Below, in pieces: positions 12,331 to 23,944 of a stretch of DNA of 64,000 bases. The translations under genes and the position numbers were made by a program. The DNA is from Kryptolebias marmoratus (Eukaryota > Chordata > Actinopteri > Cyprinodontiformes > Rivulidae), in the NCBI RefSeq assembly GCF_001649575.2, contig NC_051438.1, positions 29,253,321 to 29,317,320 of the forward strand. Direction: 5' to 3'. Position 1 is the first letter of the stretch. Each line of letters starts with the position of its first letter. Under the pieces are notes generated by a model. It had not been told where the DNA came from, ran no database searches, and saw only the letters and a list, made by a program, of their open reading frames with translations.

Positions 12331-13151
12331 CACAAACAACATGAATCAGTTTATGATAGAAAACAATAACTGTTTACCTGTCCAAACCTTTTGCCACATG
12401 TGCAAAAAAATCTCTGCTGCAGAATGAAGCTAATATTACAAATAAATAGAGTTGTTGCATCCTAAAAACAGATGGTTTATTGTACGAATATGAAAAATAA
12501 AAATAAAAATAAAAGCCTGCCTCTAATAAAAGATTTAGCAGTTTTTAACCAGTTATTACCAGCTCATCCACCTTATGAAGACTGTTCTTTTCTTTTCATG
12601 ATTTGCTTATGTGGTTAAAATGTGCACAAAGTGACCAAAGCGCTTCTCCTGAGTAAGCAGAACCGAAGCTTTCGGAGAGAGAATTAATCATGTTTAACAT
12701 TGTTTCAGTCCTTGGGGACAGAGGGACAGGAAATGAGGACACATAGCAGGATTTTACCTGCAGAAGCGTTGGCGTCTGAGAACGGAGCGGCTAATTATCC
12801 TCACTGCGGTGTCATTTGGTGACACTTATTAAAACGGTTCAACTGAAGTAACAACCTGGAAATGTTAAAAGACATTTCTCCAAGCACATCAGGATATTTA
12901 AACTTCTGGCTCTGCAACAGATAACTGTGTGTTTGTATTTTATTGTAAATTCAGATTGTTTTAATGATGAGAATGAAGAATGTCTGTTTGTATTCCCAGA
13001 GGTCCAGTTGGATCGCTGTCGGCAAACATTTAGAATCCAAACTCTGTCAGCTGAGACAGACAATTTAACCATGACTTTATTTATGAAGCAGCGAACAAAT
13101 CAGGGTGAAAAACCCAGAAAATAAAAGCCCGTCTATCCTTCATGTAATGCA

Positions 13152-13495
13152 TATCACCCGCCAGTGTTAAACTAAGACCAGCTTTAATCAAAGCTTGTAA
13201 AGGAAGTTATGTTAGAGCTCAGACTTTATGAGGAGGGGGACTTTCAGCTACTACACCTTTTAGCTCAACATCTGTAAAATTCACTGAGTTGTAGCCATTT
13301 TATGCTGGCTAAGGTTGATTAGCTGTGGCAGCCATTTTGACCTGAGTTAACTCCAGAAGTTAATCAGTTGCAGATTCACGTCTAATGATCATGTTTTGAG
13401 TTTTATTGGAATCCAGCCAGTGGTTCATGAGATATTTTACTAACAAACAGACACAAACAACATTATTACCTTTACCCCTTCAGTGGCAGGTGATA
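13152..13495 (-). repeat. Family A repeat, full length with terminal inverted repeats
   Basis: The most complete copy in the window, 344 bp. The left end 'tatcacccgccagtg' and right end 'cagtggcaggtgata' are inverted repeats matching at 13 of 15 positions. Between them, in order: 'ctttcagctactacacc', 'ctgtaaaattcactgagttg', 'agctgtggcagccatttt', 'gttcatgagatattttacta', 'acaaacagacacaaacaa'. No open frame, so non-autonomous. A target duplication was not clear. Confidence 0.75.
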
Positions 13496-13499
13496 ACAA

Positions 13500-14640
13500 T
13501 AAATTAATTGTCTTTTTTAAGTAATATGAGTCAAACTTTCAGGTTTAAATCTGCAGCTGTGAGGACTCATGAGGCACCGCGGTGGAAGACGTCAGACGTC
13601 AACGAGTCACAGCTCAGTGGGCCTTAAAGTTACACTGCAGACAGAAGACAAAACTACAAGCATCAAGATGTCTCTTTTCAAGCCAAAACGATGGAAAGTC
13701 GACGAGGAAGTTTAACAGTTTCAAGTAAGCTGGGCTGTGTTTGAAGAAACTGCAAGTTTTCCTTTAGAATCACAAGAAAGTGGAGGTAAAGTAAGAGATC
13801 ATTAACCAAACCAGAGAGTCTTTTTTCAGAGCCTACTGTCCTTCAAGAAGATGTGGTCGATGAAAAAGTTTTACTGATTATTACCTGCGGGTCTCAAACC
13901 AACAGTGATCTTAATAAAAAGCCAACTTGCAGCTGAATCTCTAAAAGGAGTCATCCAACCTGCGTTCAAACAAGATTTTACTAAACTCTAAATGACAAAT
14001 CTCAGGTCAGAATGAATGAAAGAGAATAAAAACCTAAATCCCTGTGAGAGGCCTTCTCTGCTGCAGTCTGTCAGGAACACAGCACCACCTATGGATCAAC
14101 TGATTACTCTGAAATCCTCAAAGCAACAAGAAGCCTCTGCTTGTCTTTTTTCTGACCTGCAAACATCCACAGACAGCTTCGTGTTGCAGAGTTTCAAATA
14201 AAGCGCCATGAACCCATAGATGTGTCGTCTGCAGCTGGTGAATATTGAATCGTGACGTGTTGTTCAGTTGTCTGCAGGCCGGCCATGTTCACCTCCCCGG
14301 ATGATAAATTTAGCTGCTGAAAACATCTCAATTCTGAGGCTTCTGGCTCCACAATTGAAATGCAATCAATACTGCCATTAGCTGCGACGCCATTAAGCTA
14401 ACAAACATGTGAGCGCTCTCCAAACGCCCTCACGGCACAAAGGCATCCAGGCAGATATTTGGATCTTTGGATTCCAACATCTGGCTGCAGGCAAAGAGCA
14501 AAAACATTAAAAAGTTATTGTTTTTCACAGGAAGTAAAGACTTTTTGTTGTTGTATGATTGATAAGGTGCATAAATCACAACAACAAATAAAAACTCTGT
14601 TTGCAGGAAACGCATTGCTCCACAAACAGCGGGCAATCAT
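13500..14640. other. Intergenic, possible decayed transposase near 13670-13880
   Basis: The translation around 13675-13725 ('KPKRWKVDEE' then a stop, then 'FQVSWAVFEE') faintly resembles the N-terminus of hAT-derived ZBED/EPM2AIP1-type proteins. The resemblance is too weak to call. No other gene signal. Confidence 0.25.
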
Positions 14641-14647
14641 GTAATTA

Positions 14648-14925
14648 TCTGTTTGTTAGCAAAATATCTTACCAACCACAGGACAAGTTTTAATGAAACT
14701 TGCAGAAAGTAGTCCTTGGATGAACGTCTACGACTGATCAATGTTTGGAGTCAACCTGATTCAAGATGGCTGCCACAGCCACAAAGTGGCTATATTCAGC
14801 CATTTTTGCAGATATTGAGCTAATATTTAGTGAGGTAGTAGCTGAGACTGATCCCTAAAACATACTTAGAGCACCAACAGATTGTAGGAGATGGTTGACA
14901 TCCAGGATGGGAGATATGCAGGGAA
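14648..14925 (+). repeat. Family A repeat, near full length
   Basis: Starts at 'ctgtttgttagcaaaatatc', passes through 'attcaagatggctgccacag' and 'ggtagtagctgagactgatc', and ends in 'ggatgggagatatgca', a diverged version of the 'gcgggtgatatgca' terminus. Confidence 0.8.
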
Positions 14926-14939
14926 AGGTAATTTTATTT

Positions 14940-15025
14940 TGTTTTATTTTTATCTGCTGTGGAGCACTTTGTGGTAAACTCTACTGTATGAAGTGTTTTT
15001 AAATGAAGACTGATTGATTGAAATA
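14940..15025 (+). repeat. LINE-type 3' tail fragment (L2/Rex1-like)
   Basis: 'ctgtggagcactttgtggta', a 'gtatgaagtg' step and a final 'gattgattga' resemble the 3' end of fish L2-type LINEs, which finish in short tandem repeats. Only the tail is present. Confidence 0.4.
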
Positions 15026-15681
15026 TTTGGGCAGAATAATGCATGACTTAAAAAAAAACCCAGAAAGTTTCTAGTTTTTATTGAGAAATCTGATATCTGA
15101 TTGTTGCACTTGAAGTTATGATAAAAAGAAAATCTGGATTTATTTTTTATTATAACTTGCTTTTATGTAAGACACTTTCACACAATCCAGCAAACAACAT
15201 TAAAGCTTCTGGGAATAATTTCAGGATCTTTATCTTTTCAAAAACTTAACTTTTTGTGGAATCAATGTTTTTTTTTGTGTGTGTGTGTGCCGCACAAAGT
15301 TATTAATCAGGTTCGAACCTTGTTACTGGTCAAATATTATGTCCCAATATGCACAAAAACTGTGTTTATTTGTTGAAAAAGTCAGTAACTTTCCTGATTT
15401 TTGCTTCTGATCTGCACGGTGGAAATCTGTTCAGGTTTTAAACTTTGGGTGTAAATCTTTATTAACCTTTCCTTTTGTGTCTGCAATTCATTAACAGCCA
15501 AACTCCATCGATTTTAAATTAATATAAAGGTCTGAAGATGGAGTCTTCACTGAGGGATACCATTTTATTCAATATAAATCCAAGTAAAAACTCGATTCTT
15601 TCTCCGGATCATGGAAGTGGATCATTTTCAGCTCAGATATGTGGTTGTGTCTCAGATAAAGATGGAATTAAAGTTCAGTTA

Positions 15682-15696
15682 AAAGCCTAAAATAGT
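15682..15696. repeat. Target-site duplication, left copy
   Basis: 15-bp sequence AAAGCCTAAAATAGT, repeated exactly at 17544-17558 on the other side of the LINE. Confidence 0.9.
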
Positions 15697-15707
15697 AATT
15701 TAACTTT

Positions 15708-17180
15708 TTGGAAAAAGTGGATAATCTTAGGAAAGATGTTGATAAATGGAGAACACTCCCACTCTCAATGATGGGCCGCATAAATGCTATCAAAATGGTG
15801 TCCTTGCCTAAATTTTTATATCTTTTTCAGGGTCTGCCTATTTTTTTGACAAAGGCCTTTTTTAAATCATTGGACTCAATAATTTTGCCTTTTGTCTGGG
15901 GCTTTAAAGCTCATAGAATATCAAAAACTCACTTACACAAACCAAGAGAGATGGGGGGATTAGGATTACCCTGCTTTCAGCACTATTATTGGGCAGCAAA
16001 TGCAAGGGCCTTGGTATACTGGCAGGAAGGTGATGCTCAAGAACTATCCACAAATTCTCCCCCTTGGGTGGCTATTGAAAGAAGTAGTGTCATAAATAGT
16101 TCTCTCTCGGCACTTCTTTTCTCAGCACCAACATCTCCTACAAATAGTGGAATAAATAATTTGATTGTTTTAAATTGTTTGAAAATATGGAAACAAATTA
16201 GGGCATACTGTAGCCTACCTGAGACCTCAGTTCACGCCCCAATTTACCATAACCATGCTTTTCTCCCATCAATATCCGATACATCATTTAAAAATTGGAG
16301 ACTAAAAGGCCTAATTACACTGAAAGATTTGTATATTAACAAAAAATTTGCTTCTTTTGCAATGTTGAAGGACTGTTTCTCTCTTCCGGATGCAGATTTT
16401 TTCAGATATTTGCAAATCAGAAATTATGTTCGCATTAACATCCCGAACTTTGTATCCCAACCAGAAGAAAATAAGATATATAAAATGCTGTTGGGCTCTC
16501 CAGTATCAAAAAAAATAACTTCAAGCTTTGTGGATGTCTTTGCAGAGCGAATGAATTTTGTCACAGGCTCCTTGATGGCCGCATGGGAGGAGGAGCTGGG
16601 TATACAGATTGGGAGTGAGGTCTGGGAGGAGGGTCTTGGGAGGATCCGGTCATGTTCTATTAATGTAAGGCACCAGTTAATTCAATTCAAGGTGTTTCAT
16701 AGACTCCACTATTCTAAAATGAAATTGCACAGAATATTCCCCTCAATATCTCCAAAATGTGATAAATGTAGGTCAGCTGATGGCTCCCTGTCACATCTGT
16801 TCTGGTCATGCCCCAAACTCTTTCAATATTGGTGTGACATTTTCAAATTGTTTTCTAAAGTGTATAAGTGCACATTGGATCCTGACCCCCAGATTGCATT
16901 GTTTGGATATTCTCCCTCACTTAGGAACCGCAGCATTTCTATGCAAACAACTGTGATGTATGGAATGGTAGTGGCTAAGAAAGTAATATTAAGATTGTGG
17001 AAAACTGACAAGGCTCCTCAGTTTAAAATGTGGTTAAGCGATTTCACTGAGATTCTCCACTTGGAGAAACTGCGGTATGATGTTGTGGGCTCCACTAATA
17101 AGTTCTGTAATATCTGGCAGCCGTTTTTGGATCATCTTTCGCAGTCTGAGACTGAGCCCCAAGCTCACACAGTCTCTTAG
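15708..17180 (+). CDS. LINE ORF2 C-terminal fragment (post-RT region), 490 residues
   Basis: Uninterrupted frame encoding the region after the RT fingers/palm of an L1/Tx1-clade ORF2. Near the N-end is the thumb-like 'LPLSMMGRINAIKMVSLPK' (about residues 17-35), then 'MGGLGLPCFQHYYWAANARA'. Towards the C-end a zinc-knuckle-type CX2CX8HX4C pattern starts at 'CDKCRSADGSLSHLFWSC'. There is no genuine start codon: the frame opens at the truncation point and position 15708 is TTG. It ends with TAG at 17178-17180. The lack of stops over 490 codons argues for a fairly recent insertion. Not a host gene. Confidence 0.85.
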   Translation: MEKVDNLRKDVDKWRTLPLSMMGRINAIKMVSLPKFLYLFQGLPIFLTKAFFKSLDSIILPFVWGFKAHRISKTHLHKPREMGGLGLPCFQHYYWAANARALVYWQEGDAQELSTNSPPWVAIERSSVINSSLSALLFSAPTSPTNSGINNLIVLNCLKIWKQIRAYCSLPETSVHAPIYHNHAFLPSISDTSFKNWRLKGLITLKDLYINKKFASFAMLKDCFSLPDADFFRYLQIRNYVRINIPNFVSQPEENKIYKMLLGSPVSKKITSSFVDVFAERMNFVTGSLMAAWEEELGIQIGSEVWEEGLGRIRSCSINVRHQLIQFKVFHRLHYSKMKLHRIFPSISPKCDKCRSADGSLSHLFWSCPKLFQYWCDIFKLFSKVYKCTLDPDPQIALFGYSPSLRNRSISMQTTVMYGMVVAKKVILRLWKTDKAPQFKMWLSDFTEILHLEKLRYDVVGSTNKFCNIWQPFLDHLSQSETEPQAHTVS

Positions 17181-17461
17181 TTTGCCACCTGTGCCTTGTT
17201 AGACAGGTAGTACCATCCTAAAGTGCAAATGGTAATCAGTGCAGTGTAGCCAGTTATTTAGATAATTGCTCTGACTTGTTTCTACTTTATTCTATTTATT
17301 TTTATTTTATTTTATTTTATTTTTGCTTGTTTTGTTGCGTTTTTATTTTGATTGTCATTTTGGTAAGTTTTCTTTCTTCTTATACAGCAATTTGTTAAAT
17401 ATGTATATGCTTCATACTCTTCTGTATGATTTTTGTATGCTGTATTTTGAAAACCCAATAA

Positions 17462-17497
17462 ATATATATATATANNNNNNNNNNNNNNNNNNNNNNN

Positions 17498-17543
<46 letters not shown>
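17462..17543. repeat. (TA)n microsatellite, tail of the LINE
   Basis: Pure TA repeat on both sides of an N gap (17475-17497), directly before the right target duplication. Confidence 0.95.
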
Positions 17544-17548
<5 letters not shown>

Positions 17549-17558
17549 CTAAAATAGT
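17544..17558. repeat. Target-site duplication, right copy
   Basis: Exact match to 15682-15696. Confidence 0.9.
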
Positions 17559-17599
17559 CAAGAGTTTGTTCAAACTCACCTGAATAACTGCTGGAAAAA

Positions 17600-19940
17600 A
17601 ATGCTCTGAAGTTTTATTTTTAATTGGTTTACATGTTTTACATATATGCACGTTTTAAACAGAAAAGATGCAAAATTTTAACAAAAATCCCTACCATCTG
17701 ATTAAAGAACAACTTTTCTATATTTTAAACAGAATGAATCTAATTATCTATAAAATATTTTTAAAAAAACCTCCTCCTGCTGCTGGTCCTGTTAGGATTT
17801 TATTGTTTGTTTTTTATGGGAGTATTGTCCTCTCAAAGTGACGTCCTGGGACATTTTTCATGCATACATTTGCAATTTTATCCGTCTTGCAGTTTTCCCT
17901 CTCGCGCCGAGCCAAGAGCTCTGATTGGTCACCTTGGAGACGGTCCCCTCCCGCTGATGTGATGCTGTTCACGGCGACATAGCAACAGCTGCCGGATTCT
18001 GATCATCAATCAAACGGGGCTGATGTTTATGCTCTCTCCTTTCAGCTGCAGTACGTGTCCATAATGCCAAGTCTGGGGCTTGTTGCCGGGAGTGTGGGGA
18101 GAATTAGAAAACATCAGGATGGAAACAGGAAGCTGACGCTGCCTCGGGCCAGGCGCTGATGTAGGAGGACAAACTGGATCACTGCTGGTGTCATTAAAGA
18201 CTCTGATCATTACACTCTTCATGTCCCTGGGTTCTGGTTGTATGAATATGCATGAGCGGGTCGGTTCGGAAAGGTCCAAACTCACCCAGAGGGTCGGGCA
18301 CATTTCCTCCTCATCTCCATGATTCCTCAGCCGTTAAACTTATTATCCAGCTGCACAAATGGGATTTCTCTGTGCCAAACAACAACAAAATATAAAGCTG
18401 ACCTTTAGAAAACTAATAACCTTCATTTATCAAACTTTTCTGCAGACATTATTTTTAATCTTTAGCATTTATTAATGGTAATGTTTGCGATGTGAAAGCT
18501 TATATTGCTGCCAGTGAACATTAATCTCTGCAACAAATTCATTTTGTAATCTGATTACTATTCTCACAGCTTCATCATTATTGACAACTGCTTTTAAAGG
18601 TTTAAAACCGTTATTATTTCTGCTATTCTGACTTCAAATTACTGCACACCATCACTCCAACTGCTTCCACTTTGTTATTTATTCATTTTACTTTTTTATA
18701 TGTAATATTTTCCTATTTCAGGTTTGTGAATCTCTGATCTGTGGCTGATGTGATTCATTAAAGATACACGAGCAGCAAAAACTAAAATCATTTATCAATT
18801 ATTAGGCCAAATTATTTACTACTGAAGGAAATAATGGCTGCTTTCAAACATGCCTTGTTTTAAAATAAGAATACACACACACACACACACACAGTCAGCT
18901 TTGTTTATTCTTTTATCATTCTGTGTTTAATTTAGTCAATTAAAACAAGACATGATAAACATGATACATGAGGAAGAAGCTGTAAAAACAAAATTAAACT
19001 GGATCAAAAGTTAGTGATTCAAAGATTTAATAAATAAATGATTTCAGATTCAATCCTAAAACTGCATCAGTGCAGAGAACTGCAGGAAGTTTGCTTCAGT
19101 TGTTTGTTTGTTTTTGCTGCTGCTGGTCCAGCCCTTGTTGCAGGGAGCGGCTCGCAGCTGGAAAAGTCACGTTTCTGTCGCTCAGGATGCAGATTATTGT
19201 GTGAAACGTAGCTGTTACATCTGCAGCATGTGTGGAACGGTGGATCAGCGGCTGTTTTTTGTGCAGATGTCAAAGCCGCATCTTAAAACTAATCCACGGT
19301 AACAACAAGGAAGTGAAAAGCAACATGGCAGCGTGCACAGACGAGCTCCAGCACAACTGCTGTATTCTGTTTATAACTGAAATGTTTGCAGCCTGGAACC
19401 CTGAAATAAAACAGCAGCATTCTTATTTTCTTTGTGTTTGTGTTTAAAATGACTGAACGTGGCCCCCAGCCCTTCTGCAGCACTCTAACAGTGTCTGATG
19501 TTGCAGCTTCACTGCACAGCAGCCAAGAACAAGGACTCGGCATGTTAATGTCCTCCGTATAGATTACAGTGTTTACTAATTCATGCAGGAGGAAATAATT
19601 TATCGGGCCTTCATGGAGGTCCCCAATGGGAGATAAATGCTGTCTGTCCTGCTCTCTGCAGAGACCTTTGAGGATTCATCAAGTGGAGGGTAAATTGATT
19701 TTTACTGACTCTGTGGGAGAAGCCTTTTTCTCCACCACGGAGCTCCGGGGAACCATTGCACCTCCTTCCCTCCCTGGTGTTGCACAGCAGGAGGTCACCA
19801 CCAAAGATATCAGTAACTTTCATTTCTTAAGTTTGGTTTAGTGAAAAATTATCGCAGCATCTTTAAACTGTACGGCTCTAACAACACCGCAGATACTAAT
19901 CGTGTGAATCAGCTCGTTTCCACCCCCTGTTTAAATTGAA
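17600..19940. other. Intergenic; CpG-containing island at 17880-18310
   Basis: No gene recognised. The 17880-18310 part is GC-richer than its surroundings, with 'tctcgcgccgagcc', an inverted CCAAT box in 'ctgattggtcacc', and no repeat signature. A (CA)n run lies at 18872-18893. The 19600-19830 part is also repeat-free and balanced in composition. Confidence 0.35.
18872..18893. repeat. (AC)n microsatellite
   Basis: About eleven uninterrupted AC units. Confidence 0.9.
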
Positions 19941-19942
19941 GG

Positions 19943-20158
19943 AATGCATATCACCCGCCACTTTTCACACCAGAGTAAACGACGTTATGAGTGACCTCAT
20001 GAAACACGGAAATCTGCTCAGAGTATGTGCTGTGAGTGACTCTCAGCTACTTCTGCACCAAATTTAAACTCAATATCTGTAAAACTGGCTGACTTGGTGC
20101 CATTTTTGTTTTTTCTGAGGTAAGTGTGGCTTTGGCAGCCATCTTTTTATAAGTTTAC
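19943..20158 (-). repeat. Family A repeat, truncated
   Basis: Has the terminus 'gcatatcacccgccact', 'gagtgactctcagctacttc' and 'ggctttggcagccatctttt', and stops before the 'gagatattttgctaacag' part. Confidence 0.8.
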
Positions 20159-20159
20159 A

Positions 20160-22320
20160 TGTTGCAAAAAAAGGGGTGAAAAGAGAGATGAAGGAGAGCT
20201 GAAACTTGCTGAAGAAGCTGAAACTGAGCTGATGAAAAGAAGCAGAGCAACAGCTAAAAGTAGCAAAAGACCACCTAAAGTTAAAAATAACAAAAGGCTG
20301 GATTGAAGCTAAAAGCAGCAGAAGAAATCAATGTCAAAAAGATTTTTGGTAAGATAAAATGTGTTTAAATATTTCCTGCTGAGGTGTTTCAAACTTTCCT
20401 TTTATGGAGAGAAAATAGAAATAAATCTGCAACAACAGAACGATCAGATCAGATCATTAATCTGGATTAAAACTCTCACTCAGTGTTAAACCAGACTCTG
20501 TGGTGATTATTTCCCTCCGGGTGAAGAAACTTCCTGGGGTCTTTTTCCAGCCGTCCTCGAGGTTTTCATCAGATGAATGTGTGATGAACCTGCAGCAACA
20601 AGACAATAAAGACTGAATGTAAAGCACACTCCATGGCATTATTGTGGGAGGACAATAATTCACCGTGGAACATCTTATTTCCTGGAAATATCTTAAACCA
20701 TTTCCTCGAGGGCGAAAGTTTGATTTGTTTCCAGTTGCGAGGAAAATTCCAATTTATGTTGCTGGAGGTTTATTACCAGCCTTTAGGCCTTTCTTAGAAT
20801 CACCGGGGAAGACAAGCATTCGATTTTCTCTGTAAACATCAGCCCATTTCAGTCAGTTATCCAGCCAGGAAAATTGTATTTGAAGCAACTGCGGGTAAAT
20901 TTAGAACCCAAATAACCACTTTATACACAGTTTGAGCAAAAGGTTGAAAGTTTAATTGAATCCAAACTGATAAACCCATGCTGGTCTTTTATAACAACAA
21001 GCTAAACTTCAGAGCAACATTGATGCTAGCTGCTTTCCTATTTCCTGCTCAATACTTCATTCCTCTGCATCTTTTATCTGTTTTTATTGAGTAGATGCAG
21101 TTGCTGCTTTAGCAGACCTGCTTTAGCCTCGGGGGCCAATAAAGACTCATCCAATCGATGCTGCTCGGAGAGGCTGCTGCCGTCCAGATGTTGGGATGAA
21201 ATCATCTCATACCTTCTACAGCTGTAAAATCCAGATTAAATTTCTTGTCTGATGACGTCGAATGAAATAAGTAAAGATTTACAAGCAGATGAAAAAGCTA
21301 CAGGCCAGAAAAAACTGTTTATTTTAGACTAAAAACAGTTTTAATGCTTTGGGGGATCGGAGAGAGGCTATCCCAGCTTTTATTACACTGCAGCTTATTT
21401 TTATTCCACAGAGGCTTTTGTGAAACAATTGTTTTCTTGTTGGAGTGAAAACTTCTGAAATACTTAAATCAACCTGAGGCTCGGTCGCAGATGTTTCCAG
21501 AACCATTTTACTGGTCCATTATGACAAATAATCACATTTTAAACAGTTTTATGCAAATTCACAAAGAAAAGTGTCACCATTCCAGCATAAAGATGCCTTA
21601 CCTTTACCAAAGATACCTTTGTTTTTAGATTTTTGGGATGGAGGCTCAAGAGAAAGTAAAATGGTGACAAACAGTGTCCTAACAGGGGTACATACAGGTA
21701 CTTACAAGGTAATTAAAGGCTAGTTACAGGGTATTTAAAGAGTACTTAAAGGGGAATGACAGAGTCTTCTAATGCAACGGTGTAATTTGTTTACATGCTT
21801 TCAGAGCAGGAGTTCATAGTGAAGCATCAGTTACACAAACACGCAGCATGACTGGTTTTTGAAGCAGATTTTCATCAGACAGAAAGAGTTTCAAAGCTTT
21901 TCCATCCAGCAGGCACAGTTTAATGTGGATCCTGCTGTATATATTAATCAGAATCAGGCAGCTGGTGATTCAGTGTGTCCCTTACACCAGCAAACATAAA
22001 TTCACCCGAGGCAGGACTCCTGGGAAGGACAAACTACCACTCAGAAAATGTCCTCTCCGGTCAAGAACGCTTGTAAATGACAAACAACATGAAGGTGCAT
22101 CTTCTGTGGGGAAAATCAACATCTCTGACTTAATGGAAGAAAGCTGCCAAGGACAGGAGAAGTATAAATCCAAAGTAATAACAAATGAGAATGAACCACT
22201 TTAATTCAGGGTCAGATTTCAGACCCTTTTCAAAATAAAATATCCAAAAAAAAGAGAAAATGAAGTGGTTAAAAAAGGTTAAAATGGTTCATTTGATCCT
22301 CAAAACCTCTGAGGTCAAAG
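20160..22320. other. Intergenic, no gene recognised
   Basis: AT-rich. Open frames at 20124-20306 and 21923-22204 carry no domain. No recognisable repeats except short A/T runs. Confidence 0.45.
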
Positions 22321-22329
22321 GTCAAGGCT

Positions 22330-22580
22330 GGTTCTGGTTCTGCTCAGGAACACTGTCTGTAAACACAGTTCACCGTGCTGCTTAAAGCTCTATCAGGCAA
22401 AGAAGAAGCCAGATGTGAACAGATGTGTGTCCTCTGGACCAAAGAGGAGAACAGTTCTGAGGTCAGCCTGCCTCTCTGATGGTATGGGGGTGCATTAGTC
22501 CAGGTTTTAGAGCAACATCTGCTCCCATCCAGGACTGTTGAACATCTGGAATCCTCCATCAGAGCAGCGTTTTACAAACG
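22330..22580 (+). mobile_element. Second fragment of the transposon at 9502-10299
   Basis: About 170 bp (22332-22503) match the interior of that element in opposite orientation almost base for base, with one 13-bp deletion after 'ttcaccgtg'. Translation around 22473-22508 gives the Tc1/mariner-like 'SLMVWGCISPG'. No terminal repeats found, so it is an internal fragment. Confidence 0.6.
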
Positions 22581-22599
22581 TTGTCAGAAGTGGGTTTTA

Positions 22600-23675
22600 T
22601 TTCTACTGTTAAAGTTCTACTGATGGAAAGTTGTTCCTTGTTTACAATCATTTTAGTTTTAAGAGAAGAATTTTTATTGATTGTTTAAAGAAAAAAGACC
22701 TGAGGCTGCACAGTCAATTTTAACTCCCTGAAAAAAGTTTATAGGTCAGATGTTTTCATATTGTGAAAATAAAAGCTTTTTCATTTGTTTAAATAAAACT
22801 TCTCTCTTTTTTCTGACAAGTTTAGAACAAATACATCCAAACAAATCTGTGCTTAATCCAGGAAGCATTCCTGCAAACACTAATTTTTAATATTTTCCTT
22901 AAAGTCAAACATCCAAACCCAGCTGCTGGGTTAAAACAGGAGTTTTATGCGACTTAAGATGGGTTTCCTGCACGATATGAGTTTTCGTTTGCGGATATAT
23001 TACAGGTAGAGACGGCTCATATTTGCAAGTTATGCTCTTGTGAAAAGGATGCAGTGTTTCCACCCGCTTGTGAAGGATTTCTAATCCTGTGGCTTTAATT
23101 AATGCCTAAGCAGGACAGAGTTGTCCAAGTGTGTAAAAGCAGCCGATGTTTCAGCCGTGGAGAACAAGAAAGCAGAATGAAGATGAGATAAAGGGAGGAA
23201 GGATGAGAGAGAAGCCCTAAAGATGTCCCGCATCTTAATTCCACTCCATAACTTGGATGGAGCTCCCCCCATCCCCTCGCTGGTTAATTACCCCCGACTC
23301 TTCACAGCCACATCATTACCATGCCTAAATATTCCAGCAACAGATGCAGGATGCTCACAGGTCTGGACTGGAGGAGGAACTTCTAACCCAGCAGGGTAGT
23401 AACAAATCTTAGTCTTCTGTCAGTGCTTCTTTATGGCGGCGGGAAGAATGGCAGCTGATGAATATATCATTTCCATAAAGATTAGGATGGCTGGTTGGTG
23501 CTTTTCAGGAATAAACAGCTTTAATCACAGGTCAAAGCCATGTTAATACAGTTTTTGGTGGTAATTACTTAGAGCTGGACCTGATAACTGCTAACAACAC
23601 ATCAGCGTCTCAAAATAAGGGAAGCAGTTTATTATGAACACTGAGCCATTAAAACGTAAATGAAACCAGCATCCC
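22600..23675. other. Intergenic; possible conserved element at 23160-23490
   Basis: No gene. 23160-23490 is repeat-free and contains homeodomain-like 'ggttaattaccc' and 'cagatgcagg', with composition unlike the surrounding AT-rich sequence. Confidence 0.3.
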
Positions 23676-23680
23676 TTGAC

Positions 23681-23940
23681 AGAATGCACATCACCCGCCA
23701 GCTTGCATTCCCATGTTTTAAACAGAAGTCTTACATGATCTCTCAGAGCTCAGAGTACATGTCGGGGATCAGTCTCAGCTACCACCACACCACGTTTCAG
23801 CTCCTGACTGAGGTATAGCCATGCTAAGTTCAATTAGCTGTTACTTCCTGAAAGTTTTATCAAAATCTGCGCCGTGATTCATGAGATATTTTGCTAACAG
23901 ACGCAGAGTAAACATGTTAGAGTTCAGTGATGGAAAGCAG
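23681..23940 (-). repeat. Family A repeat, near full length
   Basis: Left end 'gcacatcacccgccagc', core 'agtctcagctaccaccacac', right 'atgagatattttgctaacag'. The final 'gttcagtgatgg' looks like a decayed form of the right terminal repeat seen in the 13152-13495 copy. Confidence 0.8.
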
Positions 23941-23944
23941 GTTT

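Larger units (their letters stand above)
15697..17543 (+). mobile_element. 5'-truncated L1/Tx1-type LINE with target-site duplication
   Basis: An insertion of about 1.85 kb bounded by exact 15-bp direct repeats. It holds the 3' end of the reverse transcriptase ORF, a short 3' UTR with AATAAA at about 17458, and a (TA)n tail interrupted by a 23-N gap. The 5' end was lost on insertion, as is usual for target-primed reverse transcription. It lacks the endonuclease and the catalytic RT core, so it cannot move itself. Confidence 0.85.

Noticed and set aside
15708..17180. Host gene of 490 codons
   Set aside because: The protein is the C-terminal part of an L1/Tx1-type LINE ORF2, bounded by target-site duplications; not a host gene.
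17941..17995. Second RFX X-box at 'ggcgacatagcaac'
   Set aside because: Only the right half-site fits; the left half departs from GTNRCC at several positions.
18872..18893. CRISPR-like or tandem functional array among the CA runs
   Set aside because: These are plain dinucleotide microsatellites; no spaced repeats of CRISPR form exist anywhere in the window.
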